A stretch of DNA of 64,000 nucleotides. Origin: Paenibacillus sp. LHD-117. GTDB lineage: Bacteria; Bacillota; Bacilli; Paenibacillales; Paenibacillaceae. Location of the stretch: NCBI RefSeq assembly GCF_030929555.1, contig NZ_JAVFVT010000040.1:1-64000 (forward strand), given 5' to 3'. A program made the position numbers and the translations under genes. Each line of letters starts with the position of its first letter. The first letter of the stretch is position 1. Below, piece by piece: positions 37,643 to 46,600 of this stretch. The notes beneath the pieces are model-generated. The model ran no database searches. It was not told the origin of the DNA and worked only from the letters and a program-made list of their open reading frames with translations.

Positions 37643-38536
37643 ATGAATAGCATTACGAGGCGCAGATACGGCGACAAGTTGTTCGACACCGGCCTCTATC
37701 TGGTAATGATCATCGCCGCGATCGTCACGTTATATCCATTCCTGAACGTGCTTGCCATCTCGTTCAACGATTCCATCGACACCGTACGAGGCGGCATCAC
37801 GATCTTCCCCCGGGAGTTCACGTTCGACAACTATGCGACGATATTTGCTTTCGATGGCTTGCTCACCGGCTTCAAAAACTCCGTCATCCGGACGGTGGTC
37901 GGCACAGTCATCGGCGTTCTGGCCGCTTCTATGCTGGCTTACACGTTAAGCCGCCGCGACTTCCAGGCGAGAAAATGGATGTCCGTGCTGTTCACGATGA
38001 CGATGTATTTCTCCGGCGGACTCATTCCGGGGTACATGCTCATGAGGCATCTGGGACTGATCGGCACGTTCGAGGTCTACATTATCCCGGCCATTCTGAG
38101 CGTATGGAACGTGTTCGTCGTGCGCTCCTATATCGACAATCTGCCGATCGCTTTGCAAGAATCGGCCAAGATCGACGGTGCGAACGACTGGACAATATTC
38201 TGGCGGGTCATTCTGCCGCTCTGTCAGCCTGTGCTGGCGACCATCGCTTTATTCGTGGCCGTCGGCCACTGGAACGCTTGGTTCGATACGTATTTGTTCA
38301 ACAACATGAAAGCGGAGAATACGACATTGCAGTACGAGCTGATGAAGGTGCTGCAGTCGACTCAATCGGGCAACAACTACCGGGATCCGAACGCGCAGCA
38401 AGCGATCGCCTCGGTATCGCCGGAATCCATCAAGATGGCGATCACCATCGTCGTCACGGTGCCGATCCTGATGGTGTATCCGTTCCTGCAGCGTTATTTC
38501 GTGAAGGGCATGACGCTCGGCGCGGTAAAGAGTTGA
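37643..38536 (+). CDS. Lpl-type sugar ABC permease (LplC/YtcP-like)
   Basis: 297 residues with six membrane segments, the LplC-type LYPFLNVLAISFND opening and the EAA loop LQESAKIDGANDWTIFW. The C-terminus FVKGMTLGAVKS is characteristic of the subfamily. AAGGAGG lies 7 bases before the ATG. Partner of the preceding permease. Confidence 0.92.
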   Translation: MNSITRRRYGDKLFDTGLYLVMIIAAIVTLYPFLNVLAISFNDSIDTVRGGITIFPREFTFDNYATIFAFDGLLTGFKNSVIRTVVGTVIGVLAASMLAYTLSRRDFQARKWMSVLFTMTMYFSGGLIPGYMLMRHLGLIGTFEVYIIPAILSVWNVFVVRSYIDNLPIALQESAKIDGANDWTIFWRVILPLCQPVLATIALFVAVGHWNAWFDTYLFNNMKAENTTLQYELMKVLQSTQSGNNYRDPNAQQAIASVSPESIKMAITIVVTVPILMVYPFLQRYFVKGMTLGAVKS

Positions 38537-38645
38537 TTTGAAGGGCGGTCGCCGAGTTGAGCAGCGCAACCGGGCTGTTGCGTAAAGCGGCTTGTCCAAA
38601 TGGAATACGTATTTGTGAAATCTCCGCTTTTGCTGCTGCGAATTC

Positions 38646-38828
38646 TTACGGTTGTCACAGCGCCTAAACGGCTTAATGGGCTCGCTTTTACCGGCTAACG
38701 GTTGCCTTGGAGCTTATCGAACACAAAAGGCGCTCAATCGGAACGAACTCCAAGAAATAGGCGTGCTCACAACCGTTACATGTAGAAAGTCGGCGAAAGT
38801 GACCAACTAGACGCTGTGGCAACCGTTA
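38646..38828. repeat. Four-box palindromic intergenic element, second copy
   Basis: TTACGGTTG 38646, TAACGGTTG 38696, CAACCGTTA 38770 and 38820: the start-to-start spacing is 50/74/50, exactly as in the element at 26891, but the box is TAACGGTTG rather than TAACGGACC. The outer 21 bases pair with 18 matches. It fills most of the gap between the permease and the binding lipoprotein genes. Confidence 0.8.
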
Positions 38829-38830
38829 CA

Positions 38831-38862
38831 CAAAAAGTCAACAGCAAGCGGACTTTTTGAAC
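38831..38862. repeat. Short remnant of the GTTCAAAAAGTCC repeat end
   Basis: CAAAAAGTC and GGACTTTTTGAAC form a hairpin. The right part equals the terminal repeat of the 273-bp element at 17767. Confidence 0.5.
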
Positions 38863-38932
38863 TACCTTCGATAGCAACAGGTATCCTGTTCTATATAGTT
38901 AGACACATTATAAAAGGGAGGCAATACCAGAG

Positions 38933-40660
38933 ATGAAAAAGAACGCAAAAATGATGTTCAGCACGCTGCTTGTCCTCATCTTTATCTTCCTCGCGGCTTG
39001 TTCCGGCAACAATGGCGGAAACGCCGGCAATAACGGCGCGGCGAACGGCGGCAATGCTGGCAATTCCGGCAATGCCGGCAATGCAGGCGAGGAGTCGCTT
39101 GAACCGATTACGATCCGTCTGGCTTCGGGCGACGTCAACGCCAACTGGGACGACATGCAAAGCGAAGTCGGCAAAGAAATTCAGGCCAAGACAGGCGTTA
39201 CCCTCAAGCAGGAATTCCCGGTTGGCGGCAGCGACGCCGACATGTTCGCCCTCATGGTAGCAAGCGACGAATATCCGGATCTCGTCATGCCGAAGGGCAA
39301 TGCTGGCAAGCTGGTTGACGCCGGCGCCTTGATCGACCTTCGTCCCTTGATCGAAGAGCATGCTCCAAACCTGAAAAAAGTATACGGCGATTACTTCAAC
39401 CGCCTGCGCTGGAGCGAAGAAGACGACGCTATCTACGTCTTGCCGCAAGACGGCGTCGGTCACACGTACTTCGAAGCGGGCGGCGGCTTCCAGCTGCAGC
39501 ACAAGGTGCTCGAAGCGGCCGGCTTCCCGGAAATCAAAACGGTTCAAGACTACGAGAACGCGATTAAAGCCTACATCGAAAAAAATCCGACGACAGAAGA
39601 CGGACAACCGACGATCGGCATGTCGCTGAACGGTGGCGAATGGCAGATTCTGATATCCGTAACGAATCCGGCATTCTACGCGACTGGCACTCCGGACGAC
39701 GGCGAGTTCTTTATCAACCAAGAAACGCACGAAGCCATCATGCACTACCAACGTCCGGAAGAGCGCGAATACTTCCGCTGGCTGAACCACATGAATGACA
39801 TCGGCCTGCTGGATCCGGAAAGCTTCGTTCAGAAATATGACCAATACAAGGCAAAAATCGCTTCCGGCCGCGTCCTTGGCCTGGTCGACCAGCAATGGGA
39901 CTACGCGGACGCCGAGAACGCGCTGAAAGCCGAAGGCAAATTCGATTCGACGTACGCCCGCTTCCCTGTCACGCTTGACGAAAAGTATCAAGACCATTCC
40001 TTCCAAGGAACGGGGTACCTGTCCGGTTACGGCATCGCCATCACGAAGGATGCCAAGGATCCGGTACGCGCCATCAAATTCCTGGATTACCTGGCTTCCG
40101 ACGAAGGCCAAGTGCTCGTGAACTGGGGCATCGAAGGCAAACATTACAACGTCGAGAACGACAAACGCGTTATTCCTGCCGACGTGCAAGAGAAGAAGTC
40201 GAACGACAACAATAACTTCAAGAAAACGACAGGCATCGGCAACTACCTGATCTCCGCGCGTTACGGCGACGGCGTTCAGGATCCTAGTGGCAACTACTAC
40301 ACGACGAACTTCCCTGAGCAAATCGTGACCAGCTACTCCGAAGCCGACAAGAAGACGCTCGCGGCTTACGGCGCGACGACCTACAGAGATCTGTGGCCGG
40401 CGAAAGACGCGTTCCCTGAGCGCAAATACGGCGCGGCATGGACGCTGCCGTTCGAGACGGGCTCGGAAGCGAACGTTATTTTCCAGAAGACGCAAGACAT
40501 CATGAAGAAACGGATCCCGGAAGCAATTCTGGCGAAGCCGGCGGACTTCGACAAGGTATACGATGCGTTCCTGAAGGATCTGGAGGACGCTGGCGTGGCC
40601 AAGCTGAACGAAGAATTTTCGCAAATGGTTAAGGATCGCGTAGAGCTTTGGTCCAAATAA
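38933..40660 (+). CDS. LplA-like sugar-binding lipoprotein
   Basis: 575 residues, longer than standard family 1 binding proteins and typical of LplA types. Signal and lipobox FLAAC place the lipid on Cys23. A long Asn/Gly/Ala linker (about 24-52) follows, then the binding domain. It should deliver an oligosaccharide to the LplB/LplC-type permeases. GGGAGG precedes the ATG. The 396-base gap to the permease genes holds repeats, and expression may therefore be higher than that of the permeases. A strong terminator follows. Confidence 0.92.
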   Translation: MKKNAKMMFSTLLVLIFIFLAACSGNNGGNAGNNGAANGGNAGNSGNAGNAGEESLEPITIRLASGDVNANWDDMQSEVGKEIQAKTGVTLKQEFPVGGSDADMFALMVASDEYPDLVMPKGNAGKLVDAGALIDLRPLIEEHAPNLKKVYGDYFNRLRWSEEDDAIYVLPQDGVGHTYFEAGGGFQLQHKVLEAAGFPEIKTVQDYENAIKAYIEKNPTTEDGQPTIGMSLNGGEWQILISVTNPAFYATGTPDDGEFFINQETHEAIMHYQRPEEREYFRWLNHMNDIGLLDPESFVQKYDQYKAKIASGRVLGLVDQQWDYADAENALKAEGKFDSTYARFPVTLDEKYQDHSFQGTGYLSGYGIAITKDAKDPVRAIKFLDYLASDEGQVLVNWGIEGKHYNVENDKRVIPADVQEKKSNDNNNFKKTTGIGNYLISARYGDGVQDPSGNYYTTNFPEQIVTSYSEADKKTLAAYGATTYRDLWPAKDAFPERKYGAAWTLPFETGSEANVIFQKTQDIMKKRIPEAILAKPADFDKVYDAFLKDLEDAGVAKLNEEFSQMVKDRVELWSK

Positions 40661-40675
40661 AGGTTTAACGAATGA

Positions 40676-40713
40676 AAGGCCAAGCGGGGGAATGCTCCCC
40701 TGCTTGGCCTTTG
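40676..40713. terminator. Bidirectional intrinsic terminator
   Basis: AAGGCCAAGC and GCTTGGCCTT form the outer stem, with a GGGG/CCCC inner stem. It is shared by the converging lipoprotein and His-rich genes. Confidence 0.85.
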
Positions 40714-40734
40714 TCTATTATGAAGTTTGCAGAT

Positions 40735-41160
40735 TTATTTGTGCCCGTACAATTGGACGTCAATAGTGTCGACTCTTCGGCGGCATCCGCCCTCGTATCT
40801 TGCCGCGTAGACTCTTATGTTCACGTAATCGCCCGGAACGGAGTACGTGTTCGTGTACGACTCTCCCGGAGCGAGCCTGACTCTCCCAAGCGTATAGGAG
40901 GTTTCGCCGTTCCGCGTACTTAGTAGAGTCACATAAACGTTGGAGACGGAAGTGCCGCGGTTCGTCGCCAAAAGGCGAAGCGTAGCGTATTCGCGGACGT
41001 CGATGCCCGGATCATGGTGATGGTGGTGATGATGATGATGTTCATGGTCACCGTCACTATCATGATGGTGGTGGTCGTTCTGCGTCAACACCCTGCCGGT
41101 GCCGGGGCGAAGCGATACGCCTTCGGCGGGCGTGCTGTACAACGATTTGTTTTTGGCCAT
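40735..41160 (-). CDS. Histidine-rich small protein with beta-sandwich-like C-terminal domain
   Basis: 141 residues. About 14 His fall within 22 residues near 30-51 (HHHH, D/G spacer, HEH then a run of nine His). The remaining 90 residues are beta-strand rich (EYATLRLLATNRGTSVSNVY, VRLAPGESYTNTYSVPGDYV) and look like a small immunoglobulin-type or spore-surface domain. No signal peptide or membrane segment. Metal binding (Ni, Zn, Cu) is likely from the His run; the true role is unknown. ATG 41160 is 7 bases after AAGAAGG; a GTG two codons earlier is possible. Confidence 0.7.
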   Translation of the reverse strand: MAKNKSLYSTPAEGVSLRPGTGRVLTQNDHHHHDSDGDHEHHHHHHHHHDPGIDVREYATLRLLATNRGTSVSNVYVTLLSTRNGETSYTLGRVRLAPGESYTNTYSVPGDYVNIRVYAARYEGGCRRRVDTIDVQLYGHK

Positions 41161-41191
41161 ATTCACACCTTCTTCTTGTTAAAAGTACTAC

Positions 41192-41214
41192 ATGCTATGA
41201 AAGCGTTATAGCAT
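41192..41214. promoter_or_regulatory. Palindrome with cre-like core before the His-rich gene
   Basis: ATGCTAT and ATAGCAT are perfect arms around GAAAGCGTT. Inside, TGAAAGCGTTATAG matches the cre consensus at 12 of 14 positions. It may be an operator for the His-rich gene or a weak hairpin terminator for clpP. Confidence 0.4.
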
Positions 41215-41267
41215 TTGCTTGTACTTTTGCCCCGAAGGTGAGTGTCACGATAGAGCTCGAAACGAGA

Positions 41268-41852
41268 TTACCGCTGCGTAATGACTTTGTCGATGATCCC
41301 GTATTCGAGCGCTTCCTCGGCGGACATGAAATAATCGCGGTCCATGTCCCGTTCGATCTTCTCCAGCGGCTGCCCCGTCCGTTCGGCCGTAATCCGGTTC
41401 AGCTTCGCTCGCGTGCTCAGAATGTGTTTGGCCGTGATGGCGATGTCGCTCGCCTGCCCGCGGGCGCCGCCGTGGGGCTGATGAATCATGATTTCGCTGT
41501 TCGGCAGCGCGAACCGTTTGCCCTTCTCTCCCGCTAGCAGCAGGATGGCGCCGAAGGAAGCCGCGAATCCGGTGCAGATCGTGCTGATCTCCGGTTTGAT
41601 GTACTGCATCGTGTCGAAGATGGCAAGGCCGGCCGTCACCGAACCGCCAGGGCTGTTGATATACATGTGGATGTCCTTGTCGGGATCTTCCGCCGCGAGG
41701 AAGAGCAGCTGCGCGATAACGCTGTTCGCGATTCCGTCGTCGATCTCCGAGCCGACGAAAATAATACGATCCTTGAGCAGGCGCGAATAAATATCGTACG
41801 ATCGTTCGCCGCGATTCGTTTGTTCCACGACATAGGGGATAGGGATGTTCAT
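41268..41852 (-). CDS. clpP: ATP-dependent Clp protease proteolytic subunit (ClpP paralogue)
   Basis: 194 residues with the complete catalytic triad by homology: Ser99 (GFAASFGAI), His124 (IMIHQPHGG) and Asp173 (DRDYF), each two positions from the classical numbering. The start [12 protein letters not shown] is the standard ClpP N-terminus and follows GGAGG by 8 bases; longer in-frame starts are unlikely. FAASFG replaces the usual MAASMG, which suggests this is a second ClpP rather than the main housekeeping one. No clpX or clpC lies beside it. It is divergent from an ECF sigma factor gene. Confidence 0.93.
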   Translation of the reverse strand: MNIPIPYVVEQTNRGERSYDIYSRLLKDRIIFVGSEIDDGIANSVIAQLLFLAAEDPDKDIHMYINSPGGSVTAGLAIFDTMQYIKPEISTICTGFAASFGAILLLAGEKGKRFALPNSEIMIHQPHGGARGQASDIAITAKHILSTRAKLNRITAERTGQPLEKIERDMDRDYFMSAEEALEYGIIDKVITQR

Positions 41853-42049
41853 AGGTTTGGCCTCCAATACGTTTGGAATGGGTTGCGCTGGGTAAACGAT
41901 TCCGAAGAGTGGAAAGATACGCCGCAAAAAACATATAATGAATTTGCGGAAATCGCGTAACTTTTACAGTTGTTCATTCGTTTACCCCTAGAGCACGATC
42001 ATGTTTTGGCTACGGAATCCGCTCCGTCGCGGGCGAAGGAGGCGAATCA

Positions 42050-42787
42050 ATGAAGACACATGAACGGGGTGCGGGATTGAATACGGAAGATAGAGGCTTG
42101 GAGGTTGACGTTCTGCAGGGAAAGCTGCAACGGTATTGCCTGTCGCTGACGGGCACCGTTCAGGACGCGGAGGATTTGGTTCAACAAACATGGGAGAAGA
42201 CGATAGTACGTCTGGAGAAGCGGGGGCATGCCAATCCGGAAGCGTTCTTGCTACGGGTAGCCAAAAATACGTGGATTGACGAATGCCGCCGGAGACGGAT
42301 GCTTCGGGATCGATTGGATCGCCTCCGGCAGCCTAACGAGCGTGCGGCGGTTGACGCTTCGGATGCCGAGCGGGCGATCTCGGCGTTATATCGCCATCTG
42401 TCTCCGATTCAGCGCACGGTTTTTATGCTGCGCGATACGCTCGGGTATTCGGCCGCCGAGACGGCGGATCTGCTCGGGACGAGCGAAGGCGCGGCGAAGG
42501 CGGCGCTGCATCGGGCGCGTCAAGCGTTAACCGCCGTAAGAGACGAGTTGATCCGGGAGCGGGACGGAGACGATTCGGCCGGGGGCATAGGCGGGGCCGC
42601 GGAAGAGCTGGCGCGCAAAGTCCGCGAAGCCTATATCGAGGGCCGGGTAGACGATCTGATCAGCTTGTTCTATTCGAATGCTGCGGCCGCGGATGGTCTC
42701 CACGTCGTGGGACGGATGGGGCAAGCGGCCATGCAGCCGGCGTGGCAGAATCCGCAATCCGCGTATTCGCTTCGCATGTCGGCCTGA
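42050..42787 (+). CDS. ECF-type RNA polymerase sigma factor with C-terminal extension
   Basis: 245 residues. Region 2 (YCLSLTGTVQDAEDLVQQTW, AFLLRVAKNTWIDECRR) and region 4 (LSPIQRTVFMLRDTLGYSA, AETADLLGTSEGAAKAALHR) are intact. About 65 residues follow region 4 and resemble the start of a SnoaL-like extension as in ECF41-type factors (AYIEGRVDDLISLFY), but it is shorter than usual. No anti-sigma gene follows; the extension may control activity. AAGGAGG precedes the ATG. Confidence 0.85.
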   Translation: MKTHERGAGLNTEDRGLEVDVLQGKLQRYCLSLTGTVQDAEDLVQQTWEKTIVRLEKRGHANPEAFLLRVAKNTWIDECRRRRMLRDRLDRLRQPNERAAVDASDAERAISALYRHLSPIQRTVFMLRDTLGYSAAETADLLGTSEGAAKAALHRARQALTAVRDELIRERDGDDSAGGIGGAAEELARKVREAYIEGRVDDLISLFYSNAAAADGLHVVGRMGQAAMQPAWQNPQSAYSLRMSA

Positions 42788-42833
42788 AATTTTGTTACCA
42801 TATCAGAATACTGCAAAGATAGGATTTGTGACG

Positions 42834-43565
42834 ATGAACAAAGCGGTTTTTTTTGACGTGGACGATACGTTGTACGACCATCTGCTCCCCTTCCGCAAGG
42901 CGGTGTCGAAGTGGGTTTCCCGCGTGCCGGACTTTCCTTACGAGAAAGCTTACCACCGGCTTAGGTATTATAGCGACATCCTTTCGCTTGAGCTCGGGGG
43001 AGCGGGCATGATGGAAGCCGGGGATGCGACGGAGGGCATGAGAAGACGGCGATTTCAGTTGACACTCGCAGAATTCGGGATTGAACTCTCCGAAGAAGAG
43101 TCGGCCGAAGTACAGGCGGCTTATATCGGCTGCCAGTATGACATCGAGATGTTCCCGGGCGCCAGGGAGTTGATGGCGGAGCTGGCGGCGACGGGGACGA
43201 TCGTCGGATTGGTTACCAACGGCGCCGGTCCCCATCAGCGGCGCAAGATCGAGGCCATGCGCCTGGAGGGGCTGATTGCCCCCGAGAACATCTTCGTATC
43301 GGGCGAAGTGGGCTGGGACAAACCGGATGCGCGGATATTCCGTTATATCAACGAAGTGACGGGCACGAAGCCGGAAGACTGCGTCTACATCGGCGACTCC
43401 TGGCGCAACGACGTCATCGGCGCTTTGGCGGCCGATTGGACCGTCGTCTGGTTCAACCATCGGGGAACGGTACCCGAGACGGACGACCGTCCGCATCATA
43501 TCGTCGCGGGCTATAAGGAGCTGGCGGGGTTGTTCTCGGAGCTTTGCCAGGCGACGCTCGCTTAG
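42834..43565 (+). CDS. HAD-superfamily hydrolase
   Basis: 243 residues. HAD motif I is FFDVDDTLYDH, motif II VTNGAG, motif III Lys in WDKPDARIF and motif IV YIGDSWRNDV. These are Mg-dependent phosphatases of the YjjG/pyrophosphatase type acting on small phosphorylated metabolites. ATG 42834 starts a normal-length protein; an in-frame GTG 6 bases upstream is possible and the ribosome site (AGGATTTG) is weak. A terminator overlaps the stop region. Confidence 0.88.
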   Translation: MNKAVFFDVDDTLYDHLLPFRKAVSKWVSRVPDFPYEKAYHRLRYYSDILSLELGGAGMMEAGDATEGMRRRRFQLTLAEFGIELSEEESAEVQAAYIGCQYDIEMFPGARELMAELAATGTIVGLVTNGAGPHQRRKIEAMRLEGLIAPENIFVSGEVGWDKPDARIFRYINEVTGTKPEDCVYIGDSWRNDVIGALAADWTVVWFNHRGTVPETDDRPHHIVAGYKELAGLFSELCQATLA

Positions 43566-43590
43566 CCGCAGTGTATGCTGCGGCTTTTTT
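43564..43590 (+). terminator. Intrinsic terminator of the HAD gene
   Basis: AGCCGCAG and CTGCGGCT with a 6-base loop, followed by TTTTTT. The stem begins at the stop codon. Confidence 0.88.
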
Positions 43591-43662
43591 GCATTTGTTT
43601 TTGTTAGCCGGAATCGACGCTGCGGTTGCTGGACGAGGTTGCGCATCCGGCGCTTGGATTCG

Positions 43663-46600
43663 CTAAATTCCGATCGAAAGCAGCTCCCGAAGATCGGCTT
43701 CGGTCAGCGAAGACGAAGCGTTGCCGTCCGGAGAGAGCACCTCGTCGATGAGACTCATTTTTCGCTGCTGCAGCTCGACCATCTTGTCTTCGACGGTACC
43801 CTCGGATACGAGGCGAATAATTTGCACGACGTTGCGTTGTCCGATCCGGTGGGCGCGGTCGGCGGCTTGCTGCTCCACCGCGGGATTCCACCACAAGTCG
43901 TAGAGGATGACCGTGTCCGCTCCGGTCAAGTTGAGGCCGGTGCCTCCGGCCTTGAGCGACAGCAGGAACAGCTCGCGCTCCCCGTCGTTGAATCGATTGC
44001 ATAACTCGACTCGCTCGGCCGCAGGCGTGCTGCCGTCCAAGTAGAAGTACGGCACGCCCCGGAAGCCGAGCTCGCGGCCAATGAGGCCTAACATCTCCGT
44101 GAACTGGGAGAAGACAAGCGCGCGTTTGCCGGTGCTGCGGCATTCCTCGACCAGCTCGAGCAGCTGCTCGAACTTGGCCGAGCTTCCTTGGTATCCTTCG
44201 ACGAACAAAGCAGGATGGCAGCACAGCTGCCTGAGACGCGTGATACCCGCCAAAATTTTGATCCTCGCCTTGCCGAAGTCGTCGCTGTCCAGATGCTTAA
44301 GCGAATCTTGGCGCAGCTTGGCCAAGTAGGCGGCATATAACGTCTTCTGCTCCGGCAGCAGCTCGCTCGATTGCAGCGTCTCGATCTTCTCGGGCAGCTC
44401 TTTGAGCACGTCCGACTTCAACCTGCGCAGCAGGAAGGGCCGGCTGCGTCTCGCGACTTCCTCGCGCGTCAGCTCTCCGAATTGCCGTAGATCGGGGAAC
44501 AGCCCCGGGAATACCGCCCGGAAGATGGACCACAGCTCATCAAGCCGGTTCTCGATCGGCGTGCCGGTCAAGGCGAACCGAAACTCGGCTTGCAGCGCCC
44601 TGACCGCTTCAGCCGTCTGCGTGTTCGCGTTTTTGAACGCCTGGGCTTCGTCCAGAATAAGCGTATGGAAACGCTGTGCGGCGTACAGATCCCTGTCCCG
44701 GCGAAGCAGCGGATACGATACGATGACGACATCCGGCGTTTGGCCGCCTGCCGTCCAGTCGAGCGCATCCTCCCGTTCCTCCTTGCTGCCGTCGGCGATG
44801 ACCGCAACCAGCCCGGGGGCGAATCGTTCTAGCTCGCCCCTCCAGTTGTACATTAGGGAAGCGGGGGAAACGATCAGAGCGGGTTTTCCGGAAGCGCGAA
44901 TATCCTGCACGACCGACAAAAGAAACGCGATGCTTTGGACAGTCTTGCCGAGCCCCATCTCGTCGGCGAGAATGCCGCCGAACCGATAGGCGGCGAGCGT
45001 CTTCATCCATTGGAAGCCAGTCTTCTGATAATCGCGGAGCACGGGACCGAGCGATGCCGGCAGAGGAAAATCGAGCCGTTCGGGATCGCGCAGGCTGTCC
45101 AGCAGCTCCTTCAGGGGACGGTTCAGCTTTACCGAGCCCGCGTGCGGCATGTCCAGGAGCGCAGCCGCTTTGCCGATGGGAACTCGGGCCATGTCGCCGT
45201 GAAGCGCAAGATGATGCAAGCCGACACCGTTCATGACGCGCAGCATCGCTTCGAAAGCTTCCGTCTTCAGCGGCAACAACGCTCCGGTTGCCAACTTGTA
45301 ATACGGCTTTTTGGCCTCGACCGCTTGCACGACGGCCTTGATTTCTTTCTCGGCGATGCCGTCCATGTTGAATTTGAACTCCAGCCAATCGGTTCTCTCG
45401 TCCCACGAGAGCGAGATCTTCGGCGGAATCGGGTCCGCGACGATTCGAAGCTTCACGGCTGCGGTCGCGTAGACCGTCAACAGCTCCTCCAGCCGCGGCA
45501 CGATTTCGTGGAGGAACAGAAACTCGTCGTCGTCCCCCTCCATCACGAAACCGCCTTCCGTCCTGACGAAACCTTCCTGCTCGAACAAATTCAAAATGTT
45601 CGATTCCTTCTCGGCGTCGCGCATCAGAATGCGTTCGGCCCCCCGCGGCTTATCCGCCTGTTCAAGCGGATTGATCACGATATCGCCGTATTGGAATTCC
45701 AATCCTGCAAGCAGTCGCCCACGGATGCGGTCCAAGTACATGCGGGCTTTGAGCGGCTGGACCCAGATCCGATCCGAAATCGCCGCCGCCAGCTTAAGCT
45801 CCCCAAGCTTCATCAGGCTCGGAACGACCCTCTCCATGAAACGTTCCATTTGTTCGGGGGCGATGCAGACGGTCTCCTCCTCCAAGGTGTCGCGCAGATC
45901 CGAGAAAAGAAGCTCCTTCAGCTTGGCGAGTTGGATCAGCCGGGCGCTAGGCATTCGATAGAACGTTCCGCGCAGGAACGCCATGCCGTAAGCTTCGAGC
46001 AGGATCAAATCTTTTATGCCGGAAGACGTCAGCGCATAACCTTCCTGTTGTTCCGAACGGTCCAGTCCGAAGCTAACGGGCAATCGTTCCTCCGGCCGGT
46101 TTACGAGCGGCTTGCCGTAAGAAGCGGGTTTCGAACGACTCCGGTTGGCCTCCTGATGCACTTCCGTCTTCAACTCCCGCGCGGCCAGCAATGCGGAAAG
46201 GAGCTCCTCCCAACCATGTGGCGGAACGATAAGCAAACGTTGATCTTGCACCGTATGGGAAGGAGGAAGTTTGCCGTGAAGCACGGTTGTTTTATACTGC
46301 TCGTCTTGCCGGATGACGGTGATCAGCTTATGAATGACAAGTTCATCCTCGGGAAGGAATCGGTGCTGCTTCGGATCGTAGCGGAAAAGCTTCGCGAGCG
46401 GATAGTCTCTTCTTTGGTCGATATGCATTAGAAATTCCGGCAGTCGCTGGACGATATACGGCTTTTGTAGTCCGACTCTCAGCTCCAGTCCGATTCTGTG
46501 TTGGCCGTCTGCGGAAGGAATGAGATGGCAGCCGAATTCGGCTGTCAGCGCCGTCCGATCGTCCCTAAGAGCTCGGCTGACGCCCGCTCTTCTTGGTTGA

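Noticed and set aside
38891-40624. 577-codon minus-strand frame opposite the LplA-like lipoprotein
   Set aside because: Composition artefact; the plus strand has signal peptide, lipobox and ribosome site.
41245-41934. Alternative frame covering clpP on the same strand
   Set aside because: The catalytic triad and the family start lie in the other frame.
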